From: Candidatus Humimicrobium oleiphilum
GTDB lineage: Bacteria > Actinomycetota > Humimicrobiia > Humimicrobiales > Humimicrobiaceae
NCBI GenBank assembly: GCA_002304935.1
Contig: DBPS01000002.1
Coordinates: 43,287 to 48,487, forward strand
DNA length: 5,201 nt
Direction: 5' to 3'
The notes beneath the pieces were generated by a model that saw only the letters and a list, made by a program, of their open reading frames with translations, was not told where the DNA came from and searched no databases. Every line of letters begins with the position of its first letter. Positions within the stretch are counted from its first letter, which is position 1. Of this stretch, positions 1-5,189 are shown one piece after another. Position numbers and translations under genes: made by a program.

Positions 1-2218
1 TTATATTGTATTTTTTATAAAACTCTTCAAAGCTTTCCTCTTTGCCTTCTTTGACCACTGCAACTGCTGCTAAAGATTCGCTAAATAAAACATAATCTAA
101 TCTTTTTACATTATTAAAAGCTGCTGCGTCTATCTCAGCCCCAATATTATTTTTGCTTTTAAATATCATGTCTGTTATTGCAGCGGCAAGGCCTCCGTTT
201 CCTATAAGTTTTGAAGACTCTATCAGGCCGCCTTCAGCCGCCTCAATTGACGCATGTTCAAAACCCACTGCTTCATCTTCAGAAAGATTAGGAAGATTCT
301 TGCCAAGCTGGCCATTCATAATTGCATATTCAGAACCTTTAAATTCGTGCTTTATTTTACCTATCAGATAAATAGCTCTATTACTGCCCTTAAAAGCATT
401 TGTAACTGTTTTATTGTAATCTTCAATATATCCAAAAACACCCGGTATCATTGATGGATCTATTGCCTTTACTTCTTTGCCTTCTGCCATAAAAGTGTTA
501 TTCAAGGATACATTTCCTGATACGACCGCCAAAGGCTCATTTTTCCCAAAGATAGAAATTTTACAAGCTTTATTCAAGCCTTTTATCCCTTCAACAAAAC
601 TATAAAAATCTTCAGGTTTGTCAGGATTTGCATAATTGCAGCCATCTGTTACCGCTATCGGACAAAGTCCTGCCAATGCCAGTTTCAGCCTTGCCTGCAA
701 AGTTGCCAGATAAGCCTGCTCAAAAGAAGTGCCGTTTCTGCCATGAATTGATTTTCCTCCAAAAACAAGTGCTATTCCGATTTTTTTCTGCCTGTCATCT
801 ACTCCTTCATGCATGAGTGGTGCAATTACAGCTGTATCTGATTCTCCGGCTTTCACTATCATATAGTCTTTATCATTGTAAGCATTGTAAGAATCTTTTT
901 TATGGTAAACATTATCAGAGTTTAATATGTCCAGGATTGTTTCTTCAAGATCTTCAGGTTCATTAACACTGAAATCATTTTCTTCTTCTATGGCCATGGC
1001 TTTTGTATCAGGTTCATACCGGGGTGAGTTGGTTATAAGGCTGTTAGGTATATCACAGTAAACTTCCCCGCTTACGCTGTCTTTCATGATAAACCTATCT
1101 TCGCTTATCACCTCACCGACAACAGTTATCTTCCCTCCGCTTTTTACAAAATCTGCATTGCTGCCAAAAGTCTCAAGTATTATGTCTGTAGCTTTTCCTT
1201 TGGGCGCAATTATCATATTTCTTTCCTGGTCTTCACCGACTGCCAGCTCATAGGCGCTGACACCCTCTGGCGAAGGCACTTTGTCTGTATAAATAATAAC
1301 TCCGTATCCTTCAGGAACCTGCTCAGATGTGGAACAGGTAAGCCCTGCTGCCCCCATATCCTTCATCGATATTTTCTTAAATAATCCTTCTTTTCTTAAA
1401 TTCTCCCTGGCCTGTTCCAGGACAATTAGCGTATCTCTTTCAAGTTCGGGCTTGGAACCGAACTCTGCTTCATATAACTGCTTGCCTTCTTCCCGGGTCT
1501 TTGAAGCACTTGAAGCTCCTCCGGCAGCTGCTCCTTTTGTCTCTTTGCCAAAGTATATAAGGTTATATCCGACTGAATCCTTTGATGCTGTATTTGGCAT
1601 AAGGTCCTCTGTTTTCACGACTCCTATGGCTGAAACGTTAGCAAGACAATTTTCCCTGAAATATTCATTAAAATAAGTGTCCAGATCTATCAGGGGGACT
1701 CCCATGACATTACAATAATTGGCTGCGCCTTTTGTCCCTTCTTCAAGTATAAATCCTGAATGCTTATCACTAAGGGGACCCGTCCTTAAAGATACACCGC
1801 ATCCTACAATTCTGGCACCCATTGCAAATATGTCCCTGAGTACCCCGCCTATGCCTGTTGCAGCACCATCATAAGGGTTTTCCTGGGTAGGATGATTATG
1901 TGACTCGACTTTAAAGACTGCAACATAATCTGTGCCCGGTATCATAACTGCACCGGCTTCACTGCCTTTTGTTTTTAAGACATAGCTATTATCCTTTATA
2001 AGCATCCTGAGAGTTTTTTTTGTATGCTTGTAGGAGCAGTGCTCAGACCACAGTGAGTCTAAAATCCCCAATTCCGTAATATTTAAAACTTTATTTGCCC
2101 TTTTCTGTGCTTCTTTTACTTCAGATAAAGAAAGGCTCCATCCGTTTTTATCTATGATTTTTTGAAGCTCAGAATCATTTTTGCTGTTATCAAGAAAGTC
2201 TATTTTTTCTTCAGCCAT
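1..2218 (-). CDS. purL: Phosphoribosylformylglycinamidine synthase, PurL subunit (3' end cut by window edge)
   Basis: PurL makes FGAM from FGAR, ATP and ammonia in the fourth step of de novo purine synthesis, in the cytosol. In bacteria with this mid-length form the ammonia usually comes from PurQ, with PurS as partner; neither is in the window. The minus strand is open for 739 codons without a stop and runs off the edge after ...KKYNI. B. subtilis PurL is about 742 residues, so only a few codons should be missing. Visible motifs are WSEHCSYK (57-64, active-site His60), ESHNHP (105-110), a glycine-rich GAATGIGG segment soon after, DMGAAGLT (287-294), TDGCNYANP (524-532) and SGNVSL (567-572). 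These follow the duplicated PurM-like (AIRS) two-half layout. ATG 2218 is the only sensible start: an in-frame TGA lies six codons upstream with no start codon between. One loop is unusual: residues 223-240 read FGKETKGAAAGGASSASK where TGRDGIHGATFAS is usual. Confidence 0.96.
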   Translation of the reverse strand, partial: MAEEKIDFLDNSKNDSELQKIIDKNGWSLSLSEVKEAQKRANKVLNITELGILDSLWSEHCSYKHTKKTLRMLIKDNSYVLKTKGSEAGAVMIPGTDYVAVFKVESHNHPTQENPYDGAATGIGGVLRDIFAMGARIVGCGVSLRTGPLSDKHSGFILEEGTKGAANYCNVMGVPLIDLDTYFNEYFRENCLANVSAIGVVKTEDLMPNTASKDSVGYNLIYFGKETKGAAAGGASSASKTREEGKQLYEAEFGSKPELERDTLIVLEQARENLRKEGLFKKISMKDMGAAGLTCSTSEQVPEGYGVIIYTDKVPSPEGVSAYELAVGEDQERNMIIAPKGKATDIILETFGSNADFVKSGGKITVVGEVISEDRFIMKDSVSGEVYCDIPNSLITNSPRYEPDTKAMAIEEENDFSVNEPEDLEETILDILNSDNVYHKKDSYNAYNDKDYMIVKAGESDTAVIAPLMHEGVDDRQKKIGIALVFGGKSIHGRNGTSFEQAYLATLQARLKLALAGLCPIAVTDGCNYANPDKPEDFYSFVEGIKGLNKACKISIFGKNEPLAVVSGNVSLNNTFMAEGKEVKAIDPSMIPGVFGYIEDYNKTVTNAFKGSNRAIYLIGKIKHEFKGSEYAIMNGQLGKNLPNLSEDEAVGFEHASIEAAEGGLIESSKLIGNGGLAAAITDMIFKSKNNIGAEIDAAAFNNVKRLDYVLFSESLAAVAVVKEGKEESFEEFYKKYNI

Positions 2219-2223
2219 ATCAA

Positions 2224-2229
2224 CACCCC
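2224..2229 (-). promoter_or_regulatory. Ribosome binding site of purL
   Basis: The minus strand reads GGGGTG five bases before ATG 2218. It is a partial match to the GGAGGTG core seen ahead of the crotonase gene. It is weaker than the sites of the other long genes here but well placed, and it supports the chosen start. Confidence 0.6.
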
Positions 2230-2292
2230 GTTTTCATATTCAGCAGAATTACTGCATTTTTTATATTTAAAGTAGCAATATCATGAAAAATA

Positions 2293-2301
2293 ATTATATC
2301 A
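2293..2301 (-). promoter_or_regulatory. Extended -10 promoter element of purL
   Basis: On the minus strand TGATATAAT (2301-2293) is a consensus TATAAT with the TGn extension. No good -35 hexamer lies 16-18 bases upstream, which is typical of extended -10 promoters. Transcription would start near 2286 and give a leader of about 68 bases. The element lies inside a 24-bp palindrome, so repressor control is plausible. Confidence 0.55.
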
Positions 2302-2316
2302 TTTAAATGACATAAT
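2293..2316. promoter_or_regulatory. 24-bp near-perfect palindrome over the purL promoter (putative operator)
   Basis: The centre TCATTTAAATGA (2299-2310) is a perfect 12-bp palindrome. It is flanked by ATTAT(A) on the left and (C)ATAAT on the right, so 11 of 12 base pairs of the 24-bp dyad are symmetric; the only mismatch is the pair 2298/2311. It covers the whole -10 hexamer of purL and the adjoining spacer, where a bound dimeric repressor would block RNA polymerase. It does not resemble any purine operator I can name. The AT-rich composition makes chance symmetry more likely than usual. Confidence 0.45.
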
Positions 2317-2410
2317 GAACTGGTTCTTTTACGCTCAATCTTTTGTGATTTGTAATTACATCAGTGGCGGCCACAATATCTGAAGCACTAATAGGCTGAT
2401 AACTGTCAGA
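2303..2410 (-). pseudogene. Relic of an SDR (NAD-dependent epimerase-like) gene
   Basis: In the same reading frame as purL the minus strand encodes QPISASDIVAATDVITNHK (2398-2342), then a degraded tail ending YVI and TAA (2305-2303). This aligns with RPLLSASDPVMATDNYTSHK (residues 132-151) of the SDR at 5176-4220: 11 of the 16 residues from SASD to HK are identical, and a tail PVHYVI matches MEWVI after a gap of a few codons. At DNA level 14 bases are identical (2378-2391 and 4760-4773). The catalytic Tyr codon position is Ile (ATT), though the Lys remains. There is no in-frame ATG or GTG ahead of the fragment, a TAA stands at 2425-2423, and no N- or C-terminal SDR parts are seen, so it is a non-functional remnant. 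It could descend from the neighbouring gene or from a related paralogue. Confidence 0.6.
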
Positions 2411-2430
2411 TATAATAAGTAATTACATCA
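2352..2430. repeat. 12-bp direct repeat pair (2352-2363 and 2419-2430)
   Basis: GTAATTACATCA occurs twice, 67 bases apart start to start, just after the toxin gene. One copy lies within the SDR relic (coding DVIT on the minus strand), the other between the relic and the toxin stop codon. A repeat this long over such a short distance suggests a duplication or slippage scar, or an insertion/deletion endpoint, although the AT-rich composition weakens the case. Confidence 0.45.
2376..2413. repeat. 8-bp inverted repeat downstream of the toxin gene
   Basis: ATATCTGA (2376-2383) and TCAGATAT (2406-2413) are perfect inverted copies separated by 22 bases. Transcribed from the minus strand this could fold just after the toxin-antitoxin operon. 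No U-run follows, so I do not call it an intrinsic terminator. Part of it overlaps the SDR relic and may be accidental. Confidence 0.3.
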
Positions 2431-2441
2431 TTTTAAACATT

Positions 2442-2858
2442 TTAATTATCTTTTACAGAAAATTTTTCAAAGCGCCAAAAATTTCTTGGAGACAAGATTT
2501 TAATTCTCTTATAATTTTCAATTGTTAATAAATCTTTATCACCAGTAACTATACAATCTACTTTTTCAGATAGGGCTGCAGCCAGCACATTATCATCATC
2601 TTTGTCCCTTGAAACTTCTTTATTCAGTTTTTCATACTTTTCAACATTTATAAAATTTGATTTCATAAAATTAATTACTTCATTAACTTCTGCATCATTA
2701 TACCCAAAACTATTTTTAAGATTTTTTTCGACTTCTTCTATTATAAAGTCTGAGGTGTAAATCTTATGATTAATAAGGCAATATTCCATAAGCTCCGCAG
2801 TAAAACCATGTGTAATAAAAGAAGAAACTATTACATTAGTGTCCAGGAATATTTTCAT
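2442..2858 (-). CDS. PIN-domain toxin, VapC-like (COG1569-type)
   Basis: This 138-residue protein is a probable toxin ribonuclease. PIN toxins are Mg2+-dependent nucleases that cut RNA, often tRNA or rRNA, when their antitoxin is lost. The acidic metal-binding pattern is complete: D6 in FLDTNV (4-9), E41/E42 in the following helix, the acidic cluster D85-D89 in RDKDDDNVLAAAL (84-96), and D107/D109 in VTGDKDLL (104-111). The tail ILSPRNFW (121-128) matches the Pro/Phe strand that ends this family. Length is normal for COG1569-type toxins (about 135-145). The start ATG overlaps the antitoxin stop as ATGA. No Shine-Dalgarno lies close by (the nearest GAGG is about 20 bases away), so translation is probably coupled to the antitoxin. 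Nothing looks broken. The RNA target cannot be told from sequence. Confidence 0.88.
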   Translation of the reverse strand: MKIFLDTNVIVSSFITHGFTAELMEYCLINHKIYTSDFIIEEVEKNLKNSFGYNDAEVNEVINFMKSNFINVEKYEKLNKEVSRDKDDDNVLAAALSEKVDCIVTGDKDLLTIENYKRIKILSPRNFWRFEKFSVKDN

Positions 2859-3073
2859 GATATTTTTTTATAAACATCCTCTTCAGAAAATATTCCTGCT
2901 TTTTCAGCTTTTGGAATCATTAAATTCCTGATTCTCCTGAATTCAATTACAGAAAAATATTGCTTTAAAGCAGTCTTTATAATTTCACTTCTATTTAAAT
3001 TCTCCCTGGAGGCAATTTCATCAAGTTTTTTCTTCATTTCATTTGTCATGCTAATAGTAACAGTTTCTCTCAT
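2855..3073 (-). CDS. Ribbon-helix-helix antitoxin partner of the PIN toxin
   Basis: This 72-residue protein reads as a CopG/RHH-type DNA-binding antitoxin. The N-terminal TVTISMT (4-10) would form the beta ribbon of the dimer. Two helices follow, MKKKLDEIASRE (13-24) and the LNRSEIIKTALKQYF stretch (26-40), with the NRSE turn common in RHH proteins. The C-terminal part, ending KAGIFSEEDVYKKIS, is the likely toxin-binding tail; tails containing a 'G(I/Y)xxEEDV' pattern are common in antitoxins paired with COG1569 PIN toxins. A GGAG (3085-3082) sits eight bases before ATG 3073. The gene comes first and overlaps the toxin by four bases, the usual order that keeps antitoxin in excess. Autoregulation through the dyad over its promoter is inferred. 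Confidence 0.88.
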   Translation of the reverse strand: MRETVTISMTNEMKKKLDEIASRENLNRSEIIKTALKQYFSVIEFRRIRNLMIPKAEKAGIFSEEDVYKKIS

Positions 3074-3081
3074 TTTAATAA

Positions 3082-3085
3082 CTCC
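3082..3085 (-). promoter_or_regulatory. Ribosome binding site of the antitoxin gene
   Basis: GGAG stands on the minus strand eight bases before ATG 3073. It is the only clear Shine-Dalgarno site in the toxin-antitoxin operon, which fits coupled translation of the second gene. Confidence 0.6.
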
Positions 3086-3099
3086 GATCTTTATTAAAT

Positions 3100-3118
3100 T
3101 GTATTACATTATAACACA
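3100..3118. promoter_or_regulatory. Dyad over the toxin-antitoxin promoter (putative antitoxin operator)
   Basis: TGTATTA (3100-3106) and TAACACA (3112-3118) are inverted copies with six of seven bases matching and a 5-base spacer. The dyad covers the -10 hexamer and the expected start of transcription. RHH antitoxins commonly repress their own operon from such sites. The link to this antitoxin is inference. Confidence 0.45.
3108..3116 (-). promoter_or_regulatory. Extended -10 promoter of the toxin-antitoxin operon
   Basis: The minus strand reads TGTTATAAT (3116-3108), a perfect TATAAT with the TGn extension. The best -35 candidate, TTTATG 17 bases upstream, matches only half the consensus. 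Transcription would start near 3101, leaving a leader of about 28 bases before ATG 3073. Confidence 0.6.
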
Positions 3119-3145
3119 GTAAATGTTCAGCATAAAGGATGCGGC

Positions 3146-3163
3146 TTATAAAATGATTTATAA
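3146..3163. repeat. AT-only inverted repeat upstream of the toxin-antitoxin promoter
   Basis: TTATAAA and TTTATAA form a perfect 7-bp inverted repeat around ATGA, about 45-60 bases upstream of the expected start of the toxin-antitoxin transcript. It could be a weak hairpin at the end of the crotonase transcript or a second protein-binding site. The pairing is all A-T, so support is slight. Confidence 0.25.
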
Positions 3164-3232
3164 ATATTTAACTAGTGGTTAGCTTTATTGCTTTCGTTAC
3201 GGTTTCTATTTTAGCAATATATTCCTGCTTTT

Positions 3233-3257
3233 ACTTTTTTATAAAAAAATAAAAAGT
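3233..3257. terminator. Weak hairpin after the crotonase gene (possible terminator)
   Basis: Seven to 31 bases past the crotonase stop, ACTTTTT and AAAAAGT form a 7-bp stem around an 11-base AT-rich loop. T-rich tracts lie within it on both strands. It is placed where a terminator would be expected, but the stem holds only one G-C pair, so it would be unstable and the call is tentative. Confidence 0.25.
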
Positions 3258-3264
3258 GTCTGGC

Positions 3265-4041
3265 CTATTTATTCTTCCACTCCGGTTTTCTTTTATTAAG
3301 AAATGATTCTATGCCTTCATTAGCATCTTCAGTAGTGCATAATATTGAAAAATGATTATTGGCCAACTCAAAAGCTTTCTCATAGTCAAGGTCTGCCATT
3401 TTATAAAAAGACTTCTTGCCCATCTGGACAGCCAGTGGGCTTTTGGAGGCGATTTTTTCTGCAAGCTTCAATGTCTCTTCTTCTAATTTTTCTATGGGTA
3501 CAACTTTATTTACAAGCCCTATCCTGTATGCTTCTGCGGCATCTATTATTTCGCCTGTCAGTATCAACTCAAGTGCTTTTTTCCTGCCCAGATTTCTGGA
3601 AAGCGGCACTGCAGGGCCCATGCAGAACAAGCCAAGTTTTACTGCCGTTGCGCCAAAGCGTGCTCCTTCAGCAGCTATTGCAAGATCTGCTGAAGCAACG
3701 AGGCCGATTCCATTGGCTATTGCCAAATCCTGTACAGAAGCAATGACTGGTTTGCCCATATTCGCTATTGTAAGGCTCATTTTTTCCATTAGCTCTAATA
3801 ACTTTATATATTCCAGCGCCTTTTTGCCTTGCAGTTCTTTAATATCTATGCCGGCACAAAAAGCTTTGCCTTTGCCTTTTATAATTATTACTGATGTTTC
3901 ATTATCACTTTCCAGTTCTATTAAAGCATCGTTAAGTTCCTGTGCCAGAGAAGAGCTGAATGTATTTAATTTATCCGGACGGTTAAAAGTGATAATCCCA
4001 ATGCTATTCTTTTTTTCCAAAATGATAGTATCGTAATTCAT
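3265..4041 (-). CDS. Crotonase-fold protein, ECHDC3-like enoyl-CoA hydratase/isomerase family
   Basis: This 258-residue protein has the full length and order of the crotonase family, whose members bind acyl-CoA thioesters. FNRPDKLN (19-26) is the CoA-binding start, AFCAGIDIKEL (60-70) the first oxyanion-hole segment, KPVIASVQ (97-104) leads into the core, LTGEIIDAAEAYRIGLVNKVV (around 160-180) is the conserved helix region, and KRKPEWKNK closes the chain. Aligned to rat mitochondrial hydratase, the two catalytic glutamates are absent: Glu144 corresponds to Gly113 and Glu164 to Ala133. The segment FGATAVKLGLFCMGPAVPLSR (129-149) resembles the LGLFC..P motif of ECHDC3-type proteins rather than the GxxPGAGGTQ of true hydratases. 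Water addition to enoyl-CoA is therefore doubtful and the reaction is unknown. Start ATG 4041 follows a near-ideal GGAGGTG by six bases. Neighbouring genes do not form a beta-oxidation operon. Confidence 0.9.
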   Translation of the reverse strand: MNYDTIILEKKNSIGIITFNRPDKLNTFSSSLAQELNDALIELESDNETSVIIIKGKGKAFCAGIDIKELQGKKALEYIKLLELMEKMSLTIANMGKPVIASVQDLAIANGIGLVASADLAIAAEGARFGATAVKLGLFCMGPAVPLSRNLGRKKALELILTGEIIDAAEAYRIGLVNKVVPIEKLEEETLKLAEKIASKSPLAVQMGKKSFYKMADLDYEKAFELANNHFSILCTTEDANEGIESFLNKRKPEWKNK

Positions 4042-4047
4042 AAATTA

Positions 4048-4054
4048 CACCTCC
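4048..4054 (-). promoter_or_regulatory. Ribosome binding site of the crotonase gene
   Basis: GGAGGTG on the minus strand ends six bases before ATG 4041. It is a near-perfect anti-16S match and fixes the start. Confidence 0.85.
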
Positions 4055-4067
4055 GCTATTTACAATT

Positions 4068-4104
4068 TAATTATTATTCCAAAAGCTACTAGCTAATTAT
4101 TATT
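4068..4104. repeat. 11-bp direct repeats flanking an 11-bp palindrome in the crotonase leader
   Basis: TAATTATTATT occurs at 4068-4078 and 4094-4104. Between them AGCTA-c-TAGCT (4084-4094) is a perfect palindrome around one base. The group lies 27-63 bases ahead of the crotonase start codon, near the expected start of transcription, where a regulator could bind. Low sequence complexity makes chance a serious alternative. Confidence 0.3.
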
Positions 4105-4127
4105 AATTTAAATTACCATAAAACCAA
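4099..4127 (-). promoter_or_regulatory. Possible promoter of the crotonase gene
   Basis: TTGGTT (4127-4122) and AATAAT (4104-4099) on the minus strand are 17 bases apart and resemble -35 and -10 boxes, with five of six -10 bases matching. Transcription would start near 4092. The region is so AT-rich that other placements are possible, and read-through from the SDR gene is not excluded. Confidence 0.25.
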
Positions 4128-4219
4128 AAAAGTTGCTGAAAATCTACTTTTATTAATACAGGCATGATATAAAAAATTATCTGGATATTTAGTATTGTCA
4201 GAAGAAAGGCAAGACGGTG

Positions 4220-5176
4220 TTACTTCTTATAATACGGTGACTTTGAAAGCAATGTTCTTCTTATAACCGGACTGAGAAGCTTGATAAAATATTTTTTTAA
4301 GCCGATTTTCTTTTTGATTTCAGCAAGATAGTCATCAAAGGTAAGTGTCTGGTAATTAAGAAGCTGCTGGCTTTCCGTGGTATCCATCCAGTCAGAATAA
4401 TATGGTTTTTGGGAAAATGCTTCTTCCTTCAGCATCCCGATTCCAAAAGCTTCAAGAAATCTTGATACAAATTCTTTATTGTAAAGACGGCATTTTATGC
4501 CGCCGCCAATTAGCAGTATTTTACCGACACATTTTTCGCATTTCAGTGAATTTGCAAGTGCCAGGCCCACATCTCTTGTATGAACAAATTCTATTCTTGT
4601 ATCAAGAGGTATTTCAAAAAGAAGGGAGTCAAACTTTCCGCTGATATCAACTGGCGGAACAACAGCAAATCTTGTTATAACCCATTCCATTCCGGAATCT
4701 TTTACAAGTTTTTCACACTCAATTTTATGTGAAGTATAATTATCGGTTGCCATCACAGGATCTGAAGCACTAAGTAGCGGACGATCGGCAGAAGACGGCC
4801 CGTAAACTGAAACAGATGAAGCAAAAATAATCCTGGCTTTTGGATTTTGTTCCCTTAAAGCATTCAGTATGTTCTTCGTACCGGTAACATTAACTTCATA
4901 TGCAAAATCAGGTTTTTCTTCTGAAAGCGGTGGAAATAAAAATGCCAGATGAATAATGGCATCTTCATCTTTTACAGCATTTCGGACATCATCATAATTC
5001 CTTATATCTCCCCATAAAATCTCGACTTTATCTGCAAACTTTAAGGATTTTTTTTCATTAATTTTATTTTTTACGTCAAAGCAGGTTATCTTCAGATCTG
5101 TTTCATTTCTGGAAACCAGATTCTCAATCGTACTGTGACCAATATTTCCGAATGCGCCTGTAATTAAAATATTCAT
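4220..5176 (-). CDS. NAD-dependent epimerase/dehydratase-like extended SDR protein
   Basis: This 318-residue protein is an extended short-chain dehydrogenase/reductase, expected to be cytosolic. The N-terminal Rossmann fold shows ITGAFGNIG (5-13, GxxGxxG) and an acidic residue at the end of strand 2 (FDVKN, Asp34), which favours NAD over NADP. GDIRNYDDV (56-64) and IIHLAF (74-79) are typical, and NVTGTKN (96-102) is the conserved helix. The catalytic set is intact: Ser121 in ASSVSVYG, Tyr147 and Lys151 in YTSHK. The C-terminal part, with WMDTTESQQLLNYQ near 265, should form the substrate pocket; the substrate (often a nucleotide sugar in this family) cannot be inferred. The last 25 residues are very basic and hydrophobic. 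ATG 5176 is chosen over ATG 5197 because AGGAGGG lies six bases before it, inside the longer reading frame. A fragment of a related gene lies ahead of purL at 2410-2303. Confidence 0.88.
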   Translation of the reverse strand: MNILITGAFGNIGHSTIENLVSRNETDLKITCFDVKNKINEKKSLKFADKVEILWGDIRNYDDVRNAVKDEDAIIHLAFLFPPLSEEKPDFAYEVNVTGTKNILNALREQNPKARIIFASSVSVYGPSSADRPLLSASDPVMATDNYTSHKIECEKLVKDSGMEWVITRFAVVPPVDISGKFDSLLFEIPLDTRIEFVHTRDVGLALANSLKCEKCVGKILLIGGGIKCRLYNKEFVSRFLEAFGIGMLKEEAFSQKPYYSDWMDTTESQQLLNYQTLTFDDYLAEIKKKIGLKKYFIKLLSPVIRRTLLSKSPYYKK

Positions 5177-5182
5177 CTTAAA

Positions 5183-5189
5183 CCCTCCT
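5183..5189 (-). promoter_or_regulatory. Ribosome binding site of the SDR gene
   Basis: AGGAGGG on the minus strand stands six bases before ATG 5176. It decides between this start and an in-frame ATG at 5197, which would place the site inside the coding sequence and has too little sequence ahead of it in the window to judge. Confidence 0.85.

Noticed and set aside
153..1676. Several plus-strand open frames of 62-115 codons within 153-1676.
   Set aside because: All are antisense to purL, whose conserved motifs run through the whole stretch; none has a ribosome binding site or recognisable domain.
2220..2237. Five-codon minus-strand reading frame (MKTGC) whose TGA lies one base before the purL start, a possible leader peptide.
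   Set aside because: No Shine-Dalgarno precedes it and it is short enough to arise by chance; no attenuator-like pairing was seen around it.
2364..2374. GC-rich palindrome GTGGC-g-GCCAC in an AT-rich stretch, considered as a terminator or operator.
   Set aside because: The loop is too small for a full hairpin, no T-run follows on either strand, and on the minus strand it is explained as Val-Ala-Ala codons of the SDR relic.
3186..3219. 7-bp inverted repeat TATTGCT / AGCAATA with a 20-base gap.
   Set aside because: Short arms with a long loop, no T-run and no nearby promoter; expected by chance in such AT-rich sequence.
3168..3230. Short minus-strand frame K-QEYIAKIETVTKAIKLTTS between crotonase and antitoxin, looking like a protein tail.
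   Set aside because: It is preceded directly by a stop, has no start codon or ribosome binding site, and I cannot match it to a family; it may be a relic but the evidence is too thin.
3416..4036. 206-codon plus-strand open frame opposite the crotonase gene.
   Set aside because: It is the antisense shadow of a well-supported gene; the product has a Ser/Ala/Ile-rich composition without motifs and there is no Shine-Dalgarno.
4122..4151. AAAAGT...ACTTTT inverted repeat (12-base loop) near a T-run, considered as the terminator of the SDR gene.
   Set aside because: The stem is six base pairs with a single G-C, the loop is large, and the site lies about 70 bases past the stop codon; too weak to call.
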